From: Maricaulis maris_C | Lineage (GTDB): Bacteria > Pseudomonadota > Alphaproteobacteria > Caulobacterales > Maricaulaceae | NCBI RefSeq assembly: GCF_049116555.1 | Contig: NZ_JAGDYT010000001.1 | Span: forward strand, 806,001-870,000 | Direction of reading: 5' to 3' | Length of the DNA: 64,000 bases | Notes under the pieces: model-generated | Database searches by the model: none | What the model saw: the letters and a program-made list of their open reading frames with translations, nothing else | Told to the model about the DNA's origin: nothing | Shown: in pieces, positions 23,735-32,382 of the stretch | Numbering within the stretch: position 1 is the first letter of the stretch | How the letters are laid out: every line of letters begins with the position of its first letter | Position numbers and translations under genes: made by a program

Positions 23735-24004
23735 ATGCCCAATCCCCAACGCGGCGAAATCGCGCTCACCCTGGGCGAACGCACGCTGACGCTTTGCCTC
23801 ACCCTGGGGGCGCTGGCCGAGATCGAAACGCTCTGCCCGGCTGGCGAAAGCCTCACGGCTGATCGCCTGGTGCGCGTCGTCGCGGCCCTGGCGCGCGGCG
23901 GCGGGACGCCGGTCGAGCTGGCCGAGCTGAAAGCGGTGCCCTTGCGCCTCGACACGGTCGCCCAGGCGGTTGCGGCCTGTCTGGAGGCGGGGCTGGAGCC
24001 ATGA
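23735..24004 (+). CDS. GTA gp10, tail assembly chaperone-like
   Basis: This 89-residue gene transfer agent family protein begins MPNPQRGEIALTLGERTLTL, then the helix GALAEIETLCPAGESL and the C-terminal helix TVAQAVAACLEAGLEP. Its size and place before the tape measure fit the first part of a tail assembly chaperone pair. It overlaps g10.1 by four bases (ATGA). Confidence 0.85.
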   Translation: MPNPQRGEIALTLGERTLTLCLTLGALAEIETLCPAGESLTADRLVRVVAALARGGGTPVELAELKAVPLRLDTVAQAVAACLEAGLEP

Positions 24005-24198
24005 ACTGGGCGCCTGTTTTGCGCGCTGGCCTGGCGCTGGGGCTTCGCCCTGCGGAGGTCTGGGCGCTGTCTCTCCTTGAATGGCGGGCCCTGACCGGCG
24101 CGGCGGGTGACGCCGCCCTGGACCGTGCCGGACTGGATGCACTGCGGGCCCGCTTTCCCGACCCATCCGAGACAAGCACAGCAAAGGTTCAGTCATGA
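24001..24198 (+). CDS. GTA g10.1, phage tail assembly chaperone
   Basis: The 65-residue protein MNWAPVLRAGLALGLRPAEV, then WALSLLEWRALTG, matches the short phage tail assembly chaperone family with its RPAEVWALSLLEW block. It overlaps both neighbours by four bases, so g10, g10.1 and g11 are translationally coupled. Confidence 0.85.
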   Translation: MNWAPVLRAGLALGLRPAEVWALSLLEWRALTGAAGDAALDRAGLDALRARFPDPSETSTAKVQS

Positions 24199-24716
24199 CA
24201 TCATCCCCATCAGACAATCCGCTCGAGACGCTCGCCGACGGGGCGGGCCAGCAGGCCGCCGAGGCGCTGGAGTCGGCATTCGAGCGCGCCGGCAGCCGGA
24301 TCGAGCAGGCGCTCGGACGGGCGGCACGGTCCGGTGCAGCGGATTTTTCCCGCATGACCGATGCCATCCTGGCTGATCTGGCCCGATTGGCGACACAGCA
24401 AATGATCGAACGCCCCCTGGCCGGATTGATCGACCGGGCGCTGGGCTCGATCGGGGGCATGGCGCCGCCCGCCGGTGGTCGCGCTGAAGGCGGCCCGGTC
24501 CAGCCGGGTGCGGCCTATCTGGTCGGCGAGCGCGGACCGGAAGTCTTCACCCCGAGCCAGTCCGGTCAGGTCGTACCGGGCGGGGCGGGCAGTCAGACCG
24601 TCAATATTCATCTTACCCTGCCGCCCGGCTCGCCGGAGATGGCGGTGCAGGCCTCGCGCGGACGAATCGCGCGGGCCCTGGCCCGGGCGGTGGATGAGGG
24701 GAGGCGCTGGTCATGA
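24195..24716 (+). CDS. GTA gp11, short tape measure protein
   Basis: The 173-residue protein is helical in the N-terminal half (GAGQQAAEALESAFERAGSR). It then has the typical tape-measure end block YLVGERGPEVFTPSQSGQVV and a Ser/Thr/Gly beta part. It sets tail length. GTA tape measures are much shorter than phage ones, in keeping with a short tail. It is coupled by four-base overlaps to g10.1 and g12. Confidence 0.88.
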   Translation: MTSSPSDNPLETLADGAGQQAAEALESAFERAGSRIEQALGRAARSGAADFSRMTDAILADLARLATQQMIERPLAGLIDRALGSIGGMAPPAGGRAEGGPVQPGAAYLVGERGPEVFTPSQSGQVVPGGAGSQTVNIHLTLPPGSPEMAVQASRGRIARALARAVDEGRRWS

Positions 24717-25339
24717 GCGTGTTTCACGAGACCCGCTTTCCCTTCCCGGTCTCGGTCGGGGCTACGGGCGGGCCGCAGCGGCGGACCGAGATTGTGCCGC
24801 TCCTGTCCGGCCGCGAGCAGCGCAATACGACCTGGGCGGATAGTCGCCGTCGCTATGATGCCGGGCCGGGCATTCGCTCTCTGGCGGACATCCACACCCT
24901 GCTCGCCTTTTTCGAGGCCCGGCGCGGTCCGCTGCACGGCTTTCGTTTTCGTGACCCCTTCGACAATCGCTCGACCTCACCCGACCGGGCCCCGGAGCCG
25001 ACCGACCAGCGGCTTGGCACGGGCGATGGCAGCCATGCGGTTTTCCAGCTGGTCAAGCGCTATGAGAGCGGTGGCGAAAGCTGGGTGCGGACCGTCACCA
25101 AACCGGTTGAGGGATCGCTACGGATCGCGCTGGACGGGGTCGAGACCGAAGGCGTCTCGGTCGACTGGACGACCGGTCTGGTGACCCTCGATATCCCGCC
25201 CTCACCGGGGGTCAGTGTCACGGCCGGATTTGCCTTTGATGTGCCGGTTCGCTTCGAGCAGGACCGGCTCGACCTGGCCCTCGACCAACCCGGCGCGGCG
25301 GCGGCCCATTCCATCCCCCTGATTGAACTCAAGCCCTGA
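24713..25339 (+). CDS. GTA gp12, DUF2460 distal tail protein
   Basis: The 208-residue protein begins MSVFHETRFPFPVSVGATGG. The DUF2460/TIGR02217 blocks GIRSLADIHTLLAFFEARRG and LHGFRFRDPFDN are followed by RLGTGDGSHAVFQLVKRYES. In the Rhodobacter GTA this protein forms the distal ring of the tail, joining tube and baseplate. It overlaps g11 by four bases. Confidence 0.93.
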   Translation: MSVFHETRFPFPVSVGATGGPQRRTEIVPLLSGREQRNTTWADSRRRYDAGPGIRSLADIHTLLAFFEARRGPLHGFRFRDPFDNRSTSPDRAPEPTDQRLGTGDGSHAVFQLVKRYESGGESWVRTVTKPVEGSLRIALDGVETEGVSVDWTTGLVTLDIPPSPGVSVTAGFAFDVPVRFEQDRLDLALDQPGAAAAHSIPLIELKP

Positions 25340-25372
25340 CTTGCGGCGCCGGTCCGGTGCCAGGAGGTGAGC

Positions 25373-26041
25373 ATGCGACACGTGCCTGAAACCCTGCAGG
25401 CGGCGCTCGAGACCGGTGTGACCTGTCTGTGCGCTTGCTGGATCGTGACCCGGTCTGATGGCGCCCGTTTCGGCTTTACCGACCATGACCGGGACCTTGC
25501 CTGGCAAGGCGTGACCTGCCGTGCCGGGACCGGCTTTGGCGCCGGCGAGTGTTCGACCGAAACCGGGCTGGTCCCGGACCAGGCCGGCCTGGTCGGCGCG
25601 CTCGACGACACCGTCCTGAAGGCCGCGGATCTGGAGACGGGGCTCTGGTCCGGCGCCCGGGTTGAAACCTGGCGGGTCGACTGGTCCGCTGATCCACCCG
25701 AGGGCCTCAAGACCGGCCAGGGCGAGCTGGGCGAGGTGCGCCGTGCCGATGGCCGCTTCGAGGCGGAGCTGCTGGGCCTGTCCCATCGCCTGTCACGGGT
25801 GACGGGCCGGGTCTTCGCCCGCCGTTGTGATGCGGTCCTGGGTGACGAGCGCTGCGGCGTGGCCAGTGATCATCCGGACTTGGGTCTGGGCTGTGACCAG
25901 AGTTTCGCCACCTGCCGCGACCGTTTTGCCAATACGCTGAATTTCCGCGGCTTTCCCCACATGATCGGCAATGATGTTCTGCAGGCCTCACCGGCGAGCG
26001 AACCGGTCCGCGATGGCGGCTCGCGGGGGCTGGGCGGATGA
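25373..26041 (+). CDS. GTA gp13, DUF2163 baseplate hub protein
   Basis: The 222-residue protein starts at an ATG with AGGAGG upstream (25362-25367); a GTG two codons earlier lies inside that ribosome site and was rejected. The DUF2163 pattern is clear: TCLCACWIVTRSDGARFGFT, the DHDRDL motif, then RRCDAVLGDERCG, LGCDQSFATC and FRGFPHMIGND. The cysteine set fits the Fe-S cluster seen in the Rhodobacter GTA hub. The stop overlaps the g14 start by four bases. Confidence 0.93.
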   Translation: MRHVPETLQAALETGVTCLCACWIVTRSDGARFGFTDHDRDLAWQGVTCRAGTGFGAGECSTETGLVPDQAGLVGALDDTVLKAADLETGLWSGARVETWRVDWSADPPEGLKTGQGELGEVRRADGRFEAELLGLSHRLSRVTGRVFARRCDAVLGDERCGVASDHPDLGLGCDQSFATCRDRFANTLNFRGFPHMIGNDVLQASPASEPVRDGGSRGLGG

Positions 26042-26538
26042 GGGCGCGCAAGCCGGTCTCGGCCCGGGCGCAAGCGCTCGCCGAAGCGCGTCGCTGGATC
26101 GGCACACCCTATCGCCATCAGGGCAGCTGCCTCGGCGCGGGCTGTGATTGCCTCGGTCTCCTGCGCGGGATCTGGCGGGCGCTTTATGGCGCCGAGCCGG
26201 AAGCGGTGCCGCCTTATGAACGCGACGTCGTCGACACGCCCCTGGCGGGTGCGCTGATGCAGGCCGCGCGGCGTCACTTCCGGGAGGTCGACCGGGCGGC
26301 GGTGCGGCCCGGCCATGTGCTGCTCTTTGCGGCCGAGCCGGGCGGAGCGGCGCGCCATTGCGCGGTGCTGTCCCAGCACCAGCGCATCATCCATGCCTAT
26401 TGGCGCCGCAATGTCTGTGAGACCGCTCTGACGCCCTGGTGGCGGCGGCGCCTGGTCGCGGCCTTTGCCTTTCCCGACCTGCCCGCCTGTCAAAATCCCG
26501 ATCCCGAGGAGGTGTTCGCATGGCCCAGCTCGTCCTGA
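26038..26538 (+). CDS. GTA gp14, NlpC/P60 cell-wall peptidase
   Basis: The 166-residue protein has the catalytic Cys38 in GAGCDCLGLL and His107 in GGAARHCAVLS, the NlpC/P60 pattern. GTA gp14 cleaves peptidoglycan of the recipient cell so that DNA can enter. The start overlaps g13 (ATGA) and the end overlaps g15 by 19 bases. Confidence 0.92.
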   Translation: MRARKPVSARAQALAEARRWIGTPYRHQGSCLGAGCDCLGLLRGIWRALYGAEPEAVPPYERDVVDTPLAGALMQAARRHFREVDRAAVRPGHVLLFAAEPGGAARHCAVLSQHQRIIHAYWRRNVCETALTPWWRRRLVAAFAFPDLPACQNPDPEEVFAWPSSS

Positions 26539-29500
26539 CCGCAGGCCGCGCGGCGCTGGGGGTTGCGCGGGCCGCCTTGCCCGCGCTTGGCCAGGCCGCG
26601 GCCGGTCTGGTGATGAACGCGCTAAGCCCGGCGCGTGAAGGGCCGCGCCTGGCCGAGTTGCCGCTGCAGACCTCGGTCGATGGCGCGCCCATGCCGCGCC
26701 TGTGGGGCCGCGCCCGCATTGCCGGTCAGGTGATCTGGGCGGCGCGCTTTGTCGAACATTCCGAGACCTCCGGCGGCGGCAAGGGCGGGCCGAAACAGAC
26801 CGGCTATACCTATTCACTCTCCTTTGCGGTCGGGGTGTGTGAGGGCGAGATTGCCGGGATTGGGCGCATCTGGGCCAATGGCGCCCTGCTCGACCGCTCC
26901 CGTCATGCCGTGCGCTGGCATACGGGCCGCGAGGACCAGATGCCGGACCCGCTGATCAGTGCCATTGAAGGCGTCGACGCGCCCGGCTTTCGCGGGACCG
27001 CCTATCTCGTGTTTGAGGACCTGGCGCTGGATGCGTTCGGGCACCGCATCCCCAATCTCTCGGTGGAAGTGTTTCGGGGCGTGGGCGAGGGCGGGTTGGA
27101 GCGTCAGGTGCGCGGGATCAATCTCATCCCCGGCTGTGGCGAGTTCGCCCTCTCTCCGGATCCGGTCATGCGGCTGGACGGGCCGGGTGCGGAAACACCG
27201 CTCAACCGCAATAATGCCCGCGGTCTGACCGATGTCATGGCGGCGCTGGAAGACCTCGAGCGGGATCTGCCCGCATGCCGGTCGGTCCAGATCGTACTGG
27301 CCTGGTTCGGCGATGATCTGCGTTGCGGTGTGTGCGAGCTGCGGCCCGGGGTCGAGGATGACAGCACCCGGACCCGTCCGACCGACTGGTCGGTTGCCGG
27401 GATTGACCGCAGCGGAGCCTGGCTTGTCGGTCGTGTCGACGGGCGGCCGGTCTATGGCGGCTCACCGGATGATGCCGGCGTGATCGCGCTGATCGGTCAA
27501 CTCAGGGCGCGCGGCTACCGGGTGACGCTCTATCCCTTCATCCTGATGGACATACCGGCGGGCAATGTGCTTGCGGATCCGGATGGCGGGAGCGGTCAAC
27601 CGGCCTATCCCTGGCGCGGACGGATCCGACCGGTGGCGGGCAGTGTCGCGCCGCAGGTCTCGGCCTTCATGGGCAGCGCGCAGGCAAGTGATTTCAGTGT
27701 GTCGGGTGCGGCGATCACCTATGCCGGTCCGTCCGAATGGCGCTATCGGCGTTTCATCCTGCATTGCGCAGCGCTGGCCAGGGCGGCGGGTGGCGTGGAC
27801 GGGTTTCTCATCGGATCGGAAATGGTGGCGCTGTCCACATCCGGACGCGAGGAGGGCTATCCGGCGGTCGCGGCCCTGTGCGACCTCGCGACCGAGGCCC
27901 GCAGCTTGCTCGGCCCGTCCACCCGACTCTCCTATGCGGCCGACTGGAGCGAGTATCACGGCCATCAGCCAGCCGACGGCGCAAAGCATTTCCATCTCGA
28001 CCCCTTGTGGTCGCACCCGGACATCGACGCCGTCGCGATTGATTTCTACATCCCGCTGGCCGACTGGCGCGCAGGCGAGGACCATCTCGATACCGGTCTG
28101 GCGGACCGCCCCCATGATCGGGCCTATCTCGCCAGTCAGGTCGCCGGTGGAGAGGGGTATGACTGGTATTATGCCAGCCCGGCCGACCGTGATGCCCAGA
28201 TGCGAACCCCGATCAGCGACACGACCCATGACGAGGCCTGGGTCTGGCGCTTCAAGGATCTGATCGGCTGGTGGTCGAACCCCCATCATGACCGGCCGGA
28301 CGGTGTACGTGCCGCGACACCAAGCGGCTGGGTGCCGATGTCAAAACCGGTCTGGCTCACGGAAACCGGTTGCCCGGCCGTCGACAAGGGCGCCAATCAG
28401 CCCAATGTTTTCATCGATCCGAAAAGCGCGGAGAGCAGGCCGCCCCATTTCTCCAGCGGGACACGCGATGATCTGATCCAGCGCCGCTATCTGGAAGCCC
28501 TGTTGGCCCATTGGGATGATCCGGCCGCCAATCCGGTCTCCCCGCTCTATGGCGGCCCGATGGTCGAGCCGGACTGGACGGCGGTCTGGGCTTTCGATGC
28601 CCGACCCTGGCCGGACTTTCCCGCCCGGTCCGAGGTCTGGTCGGATGGCGAGAACTGGCGCCGCGGTCACTGGCTCAATGGCCGGGCGGGTCTCGTGCCG
28701 GTTGGCCGGATCATTGACGACATGGCCGATGCCGCCGGGCTCGAAGACTGTGATACCAGCGGCGTGCATGATCTCGTCGCCGGCTATCTGGTGGACCGTC
28801 CCATGCCCGCCCGCGACGCGCTGGCACCCTTGGTCGGTCTTCTGGGGCTGGGCGTGCTGGACGGGGCTTTTTCGGTGCGCTTTGTCTCGGCGGATGTGGT
28901 GCCGGCGGGCATCAGCGTGTCCGACTGTGTCGATCGCGGGCGGGACAGTGTGATCCGGCGCTACCCCGCGCCGATGGATTTGCTGCGCGATGTACGTCTG
29001 CAGTTTCAGGATGACCAGGCTGATTACCGTGCGGGCCACGCGGCGGCGCGCGAACATTTCGGGACAGTGGAGAGTCGCTGGCTGAGCGTGCCGGTCACCG
29101 CCGACGCCGAGACGGCCAGACACTGGTGCGGTGATGCGCTGGAGGCGTCCCATCGTCAGGCTGACCACCTGTCTCTCACCATGCCGCCGTCGCTCCTCGC
29201 GGTCGAGATCGGCGATGTCCTGACGCGGGCGGATGGGGACTGGCAGGTCATCGCGCTGGAGGGCGACAGCGTCCGAACGGCCGAGCTGGCCCGCCCGGCC
29301 GGGCGGGCGGCGACGCTTTCGGCCGGTGAGGCAGGCCGCGAACAGGGCCTCTCCCCGGGGTCGATCCGCCCGGCACTGGAACTCCTCGACCTCCCCCTTC
29401 AGTCGGGGGAGTTGCGGGACGGGCCCCGCGTCGCGGTCTGGTCGCGGCCCTGGCCGGGTACGGTGGATGTCTGGCTGGCCGGCGAGCGCCGGTTGTCGCT

Positions 29501-30272
29501 GGGCCGACCGGCCCGTTTTGGCGTGCTGGACGCGGCGTTGGGTGCGGGCCCGGTCGGGTATTGGGACCAGGCCAATGCGCTGGTGGTGACCCTGGATGAC
29601 GGTCATCTGGAAAGTCACGCACCGGAGACGGTCCTGGCGGCGGGCAATCGCATTGCGGTCGAGCGTGAGGCCGGGACCTGGGAGGTGATCGCGTTCTGCC
29701 ATGCGGAGTTGCAAGCGCCGGGGCGCTATCGCCTGACCGGTCTGTTGCGCGGCCTGGGTGCCGGCTATTGCGAGCCGGCTCCGCTGGGGTCGCGGGCGGT
29801 GGTCCTCGACACCGCCTGCCAGCCCCTGCCGCTCAGCCCCCATGAGCGCGGGGTCGAGTTGGAATTTCGGGCCGTGGAGGCCGGGCTGGACCCGCTCGAC
29901 AATGCGGCGACCGTGCGCGGCACGCCGCCGCCGCGCGCCGACCTGGCCCCCCTGCCTCCGGCGCATTTGCGGCTTCGGCGAACCGCCACCGGCGTGGCGC
30001 TTGCCTGGATACGTCAGACGCGCACGGGCGGGGATGACTGGTCGGCCCCGGATGTCCCGCTGGGCGAAGCAGTCGAGGCGTGGCAGGTGATCCTGGTTGG
30101 CGATGGCGTCGCCGCGCCGGCCCTGAACCCGGACAGCGCTGCACTGAATCTCAGCGATACCGCATTGACGGGCCTGTTCGGGGCCTTGCCCGGGCATCTG
30201 GTGGCCCGGGTCGCGCAGATATCGGCGCGGATCGGTGCGGGGGCCGAGGCCAGCGCTGAACTCAACCTGTGA
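26520..30272 (+). CDS. GTA gp15, large baseplate/host-interaction protein
   Basis: At about 1250 residues this is the largest GTA protein. AGGAGG lies just before the ATG. The N-terminal part has a hydrophobic/Ala-rich stretch and a small structural domain (SVDGAPMPRLWGRARIAGQV). The middle has the GTA TIM-barrel-like domain (LDPLWSHPDIDAVAIDFYIP; VWLTETGCPAVDKGANQPNV). The C-terminal third is tail-fibre-like and beta-rich. It sits at the tip of the tail and contacts the recipient envelope. No fibre or spike gene follows in this window. Confidence 0.93.
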   Translation: MAQLVLTAGRAALGVARAALPALGQAAAGLVMNALSPAREGPRLAELPLQTSVDGAPMPRLWGRARIAGQVIWAARFVEHSETSGGGKGGPKQTGYTYSLSFAVGVCEGEIAGIGRIWANGALLDRSRHAVRWHTGREDQMPDPLISAIEGVDAPGFRGTAYLVFEDLALDAFGHRIPNLSVEVFRGVGEGGLERQVRGINLIPGCGEFALSPDPVMRLDGPGAETPLNRNNARGLTDVMAALEDLERDLPACRSVQIVLAWFGDDLRCGVCELRPGVEDDSTRTRPTDWSVAGIDRSGAWLVGRVDGRPVYGGSPDDAGVIALIGQLRARGYRVTLYPFILMDIPAGNVLADPDGGSGQPAYPWRGRIRPVAGSVAPQVSAFMGSAQASDFSVSGAAITYAGPSEWRYRRFILHCAALARAAGGVDGFLIGSEMVALSTSGREEGYPAVAALCDLATEARSLLGPSTRLSYAADWSEYHGHQPADGAKHFHLDPLWSHPDIDAVAIDFYIPLADWRAGEDHLDTGLADRPHDRAYLASQVAGGEGYDWYYASPADRDAQMRTPISDTTHDEAWVWRFKDLIGWWSNPHHDRPDGVRAATPSGWVPMSKPVWLTETGCPAVDKGANQPNVFIDPKSAESRPPHFSSGTRDDLIQRRYLEALLAHWDDPAANPVSPLYGGPMVEPDWTAVWAFDARPWPDFPARSEVWSDGENWRRGHWLNGRAGLVPVGRIIDDMADAAGLEDCDTSGVHDLVAGYLVDRPMPARDALAPLVGLLGLGVLDGAFSVRFVSADVVPAGISVSDCVDRGRDSVIRRYPAPMDLLRDVRLQFQDDQADYRAGHAAAREHFGTVESRWLSVPVTADAETARHWCGDALEASHRQADHLSLTMPPSLLAVEIGDVLTRADGDWQVIALEGDSVRTAELARPAGRAATLSAGEAGREQGLSPGSIRPALELLDLPLQSGELRDGPRVAVWSRPWPGTVDVWLAGERRLSLGRPARFGVLDAALGAGPVGYWDQANALVVTLDDGHLESHAPETVLAAGNRIAVEREAGTWEVIAFCHAELQAPGRYRLTGLLRGLGAGYCEPAPLGSRAVVLDTACQPLPLSPHERGVELEFRAVEAGLDPLDNAATVRGTPPPRADLAPLPPAHLRLRRTATGVALAWIRQTRTGGDDWSAPDVPLGEAVEAWQVILVGDGVAAPALNPDSAALNLSDTALTGLFGALPGHLVARVAQISARIGAGAEASAELNL

Positions 30273-30347
30273 GCTGTGCTTTGATATCACCGCCAAAGCC
30301 GCTTACATGATGCCTGACCGAGATTACCAACACGGGTCTGGCAAGGC

Positions 30348-31277
30348 ATGACGGGTATGGACGATCCCTACAAGACGCTTGGTGTTGCCAAGACGGCGAC
30401 CGCTGACGAGATCCGCAAGGCCTATCGCAAGCTGGCCAAGGAGTTGCACCCGGATTCCAATCCGGGCAATGCGGCCGCGGAAGAGCGTTTCAAGCATGTC
30501 TCCCAGGCGTTCAAACTCCTCTCCGACCCGGAAAAGCGGGCCGAGTATGACGCCGCTGCGCGCGCCGGTTTTCATCCCGGCATGGGCGGCATGGGCGGCA
30601 TGGGTGGTGCGGGCATGGGTGGCGGCAGGCCGTTCAATTTCCGCCAGTCACGCAATGCCGGTCGTGGTGGATTCGAGGACATTTTTTCCGACCTCTTCAC
30701 AGACATGGGGGGTCAGGGTGGTGGGCGCCAGCAGCAGGCATCACGCAAGGGGACCGATATCCGTCAGAGCGTGACCGTCGACTTCATGCAGGCCGCCCAG
30801 GGTGGCAAGCATCGCGTCGCCCTGCCGGGCGGTCGAACGGTGGATGTCGCCGTCCCATCCGGTGCCAGTGACGGCCAGGTCCTGCGCCTGCGCGGTCAGG
30901 GTGAGGCGTCGGCCATGGGCGGCAAGCCGGGCGATGCGCTGATCGAGATCAAGGTCGCCGAGCACAAATACTTCTCCCGCGCCGGAGATGATGTGCGACT
31001 GGAATTGCCGATCAGCGTCAAGGAAGCGGCGCTGGGTGCCAAGGTGCGCGCGCCGACCATTGACGGACCGGTCGATGTCCGGGTTCCGCCCGGATCGTCC
31101 TCGGGCACACTCCTGCGTCTGCGTGGCAAGGGATTTGCGGGGCAGAAGGGCAAGCGGGGCGATCAGCTGATCCGTTTGATGGTCGCCTTGCCCTCCAGTG
31201 ACGAGGCGCTCAAGGCCTTTCTGGAAAAATGGTCGCCGCCGGAAGGCTATGATCCGCGCAAGGGCCTGCGCTCGTGA
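30348..31277 (+). CDS. DnaJ-class co-chaperone (CbpA/DnaJ type II-like)
   Basis: The 309-residue protein has an N-terminal J domain with HPD at 34-36, then a Gly/Met-rich linker (GMGGMGGMGGAGMGG) and a two-part C-terminal substrate domain ending FLEKWSPPEGY. There is no zinc-finger region, so it is CbpA-like rather than canonical DnaJ. It stimulates DnaK ATPase. An ATG at 30357 is an alternative start. It lies 75 bases after GTA g15, but nothing suggests that it is a GTA gene. Confidence 0.9.
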   Translation: MTGMDDPYKTLGVAKTATADEIRKAYRKLAKELHPDSNPGNAAAEERFKHVSQAFKLLSDPEKRAEYDAAARAGFHPGMGGMGGMGGAGMGGGRPFNFRQSRNAGRGGFEDIFSDLFTDMGGQGGGRQQQASRKGTDIRQSVTVDFMQAAQGGKHRVALPGGRTVDVAVPSGASDGQVLRLRGQGEASAMGGKPGDALIEIKVAEHKYFSRAGDDVRLELPISVKEAALGAKVRAPTIDGPVDVRVPPGSSSGTLLRLRGKGFAGQKGKRGDQLIRLMVALPSSDEALKAFLEKWSPPEGYDPRKGLRS

Positions 31278-31341
31278 GCGTGATGTTTTGGTAGTAAGTT
31301 GTTCAGCACGGGTTCAGGGGGAACCCGTCAGAGTGAGTGTC

Positions 31342-31695
31342 ATGTTGAGACATTTGATCATCCTTGCCGGCGCCCTGAGCGTCATCGCGGCCCCCGCAAT
31401 GGCCGACGGCCCCGACCTGTCGGTCCCGTCGTCGATCCAGCCTGCCGGCTATGCCAGCCTGCAGGACCGCTATACCGCGCCTGAAGCCCGCGATGCGCGG
31501 CGTCAGGGTGATGTGGTTCCGGCACTCCGTGTGATCTCGGAAGTGCGTCGCCGCTATCCCGGCGCCGACGTGCTCGATGCCGAGCTCGAGGGCGGCAATG
31601 CACCGCGCTATGTGATCAAGATTCTCACCCGTGATGGCCGCCGCGTCGATGTGGTTGCCGATGCCCGTACCGGGCAGATACTCTTTGAACGATAG
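31342..31695 (+). CDS. Secreted PepSY-domain protein
   Basis: The 117-residue protein has a Sec signal (MLRHLIILAGALSVIAAPAM, cleaved before ADG) and a C-terminal PepSY-like unit (RVISEVRRRYPGADVLDAEL, then YVIKILTRDGRRVDVVADA). It lies nine bases before the response regulator gene. A periplasmic PepSY protein in front of a PhoP/PhoQ-type pair is a common arrangement and suggests that it tunes the kinase. Confidence 0.85.
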   Translation: MLRHLIILAGALSVIAAPAMADGPDLSVPSSIQPAGYASLQDRYTAPEARDARRQGDVVPALRVISEVRRRYPGADVLDAELEGGNAPRYVIKILTRDGRRVDVVADARTGQILFER

Positions 31696-31704
31696 GGGGA
31701 GTGC

Positions 31705-32382
31705 ATGCGCGCGCTTGTTGTTGAAGACGATCCGGACCTGAACCGCCAGCTTGGCCGGGCCCTGGAAGATGCCGGCTATGCCGTGGACGCGGCCCTGGAT
31801 GGCGAAGACGGTCATTTCATGGGCGACACCGAACCCTATGATGTCGTCGTGCTCGATCTGGGCCTGCCCAAGATGGACGGGGTGACTGTCCTGGAGCGCT
31901 GGCGCCAGGCCGGGCGGGACTTCCCGGTCCTGATTCTGACCGCGCGCGATCGCTGGTCTGAAAAGGTCGCGGGCTTTGATGCCGGCGCCGACGACTATCT
32001 CACCAAGCCGTTCCATACCGAAGAATTGCTGGCCCGCATGCGCGCCCTGACGCGCCGCGCGGCCGGGCACACGACCTCGACGATTGAGTGCGGTGGCCTG
32101 TCCATCGATACACGCGGCGCCCGCGTCTTCATTGACGGTGCGCCCGTGAAGGTGACCTCGCACGAATTCCGCATGCTGTCCTATCTCGCCCACCATCAGG
32201 ACCGGGTGATCTCGCGGACCGAGCTGGTCGAGCACATTTACGACCAGGATTTCGACCGCGACAGCAATACGATCGAGGTCTTTGTCGGGCGCTTGCGCAA
32301 GAAAATCGGCACGGACCGGATCGAGACCGTGCGCGGTCTGGGCTACCGCCTGGTTGCTCCGGTGGCGCGCCCGGTTTCGTGA
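31705..32382 (+). CDS. OmpR/PhoP-family response regulator
   Basis: The 225-residue regulator has a receiver with phospho-acceptor Asp51 (VVVLDLGLPKMDG) and Lys in YLTKPF. The C-terminal winged helix-turn-helix (TSHEFRMLSYLAHHQDRVIS, then VEVFVGRLRKKIG-type block) binds DNA. It is translated in coupling with the downstream kinase (TGA within GTG). It resembles PhoP/FeuP of alphaproteobacteria. Confidence 0.93.
   Translation: MRALVVEDDPDLNRQLGRALEDAGYAVDAALDGEDGHFMGDTEPYDVVVLDLGLPKMDGVTVLERWRQAGRDFPVLILTARDRWSEKVAGFDAGADDYLTKPFHTEELLARMRALTRRAAGHTTSTIECGGLSIDTRGARVFIDGAPVKVTSHEFRMLSYLAHHQDRVISRTELVEHIYDQDFDRDSNTIEVFVGRLRKKIGTDRIETVRGLGYRLVAPVARPVS

Noticed and set aside
15723..30272. The cluster as an ordinary prophage
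   Set aside because: There is no integrase, replication, lysis-control or repressor gene, and the order and families (g3.5, g10/g10.1, DUF2460, DUF2163, NlpC/P60, TIM-barrel gp15) are those of RcGTA-like elements.
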